NCBI RefSeq assembly: GCF_938045465.1
Contig: NZ_CALIBF010000171.1
Coordinates: forward strand, 1-6,015
From: an uncultured Campylobacter sp.
GTDB lineage: Bacteria; Campylobacterota; Campylobacteria; Campylobacterales; Campylobacteraceae
Length of the DNA: 6,015 nucleotides
Reading direction: 5' to 3'
Shown piece after piece: positions 5,950 to 6,015 of the stretch. Under the pieces are notes generated by a model, which worked only from the letters and a program-made list of their open reading frames with translations, was not told the origin of the DNA and searched no databases. Every line of letters starts with the position of its first letter. The first letter of the stretch is position 1. A program made the position numbers and the translations under genes.

Positions 5950-5967
5950 TTTCGCGGACGAAATTTT
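5950..5967 (+). terminator. weak terminator-like hairpin after the antiporter gene
   Basis: TTTCG (5950-5954) pairs with CGAAA (5959-5963) around the loop CGGA, and TTTT follows directly. The stem has only five pairs, so it is weak; its place 20 bases past the stop codon and the T run are the only support. Confidence 0.3.
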
Positions 5968-6015
5968 AGAATTTTAGAATTTTAGAATTTTAGAATTTTA
6001 GAATTTTAGAATTTT
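5968..6015. repeat. 8-bp tandem repeat, six or more copies
   Basis: AGAATTTT is repeated head to tail without any change, starting at 5968, 5976, 5984, 5992, 6000 and 6008, and reaches the last base of the window, so the true copy number is unknown. The 8 bases before it (GAAATTTT) look like a diverged copy. A single partial copy, TTTTAGAATTT, also stands alone at 3392-3402 in another spacer. The array lies in non-coding DNA 38 bp past the antiporter stop. A perfect short tandem array is prone to slippage and may vary in length between strains; whether it affects a gene to the right cannot be seen. Confidence 0.9.

Noticed and set aside
5968..6015. CRISPR-like repeat array
   Set aside because: The units are 8 bp, directly adjacent and identical, with no spacers and no cas genes nearby; it is a simple tandem repeat.

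Overview
This window looks like an ordinary chromosomal stretch from an epsilonproteobacterium, most probably one of the higher-GC oral Campylobacter species (C. gracilis / C. showae / C. rectus type). The grounds are moderate-GC genes set in very AT-rich spacers full of AAATTT/TAAAATTT words, TAAAAT or TATAAT -10 boxes without a clear -35, and secreted cysteine-paired Sel1-repeat proteins of the Helicobacter/Campylobacter Hcp type. The species is inferred, not proven. I see no mobile element, tRNA, rRNA, CRISPR array or phage gene.

Layout: 1-302 has no convincing gene. It holds a start-less open frame on the minus strand (23-190) that may be a gene remnant, and a terminator-like hairpin reading on the plus strand. 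From 303 to 2085 three minus-strand genes follow one another, given here in transcription order: a compact Bcp/AhpC-TSA-type peroxiredoxin (2085-1654), a secreted Sel1/Hcp-like cysteine-rich protein with 36-residue periodicity (1515-958), and a second, more degenerate secreted cysteine-rich protein (815-303). The gaps of about 140 bp and their own Shine-Dalgarno sites suggest separate or only loosely coupled transcription.

Divergent from the peroxiredoxin is a DUF3137 membrane protein (2219-3301, +), whose start is best placed at a TTG codon. It converges on a DUF475 / TerC-like integral membrane protein (4522-3512, -) across 210 bp of AT-rich spacer with two stem-loops. The DUF475 gene is divergent from a 439-residue Na+/H+ antiporter-family protein (4610-5929, +). 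These two share an 87 bp promoter region with a perfect TATAAT. The window ends in an 8-bp tandem repeat (AGAATTTT, at least six copies) running off the edge.

How they fit together: there is no clear pathway. The two secreted cysteine-rich proteins and the peroxiredoxin share a cysteine/redox theme but not obviously a system. The DUF475 and antiporter pair are both probable ion transporters and may share control. I found no convincing new multi-gene system. The most useful leads are the edge tandem repeat, the unusual peroxiredoxin cysteine spacing, the duplicated acidic motif in DUF475, and the hairpins and repeats in the convergent spacer. Four starts are moved inward to an ATG or TTG preceded by a good Shine-Dalgarno site.
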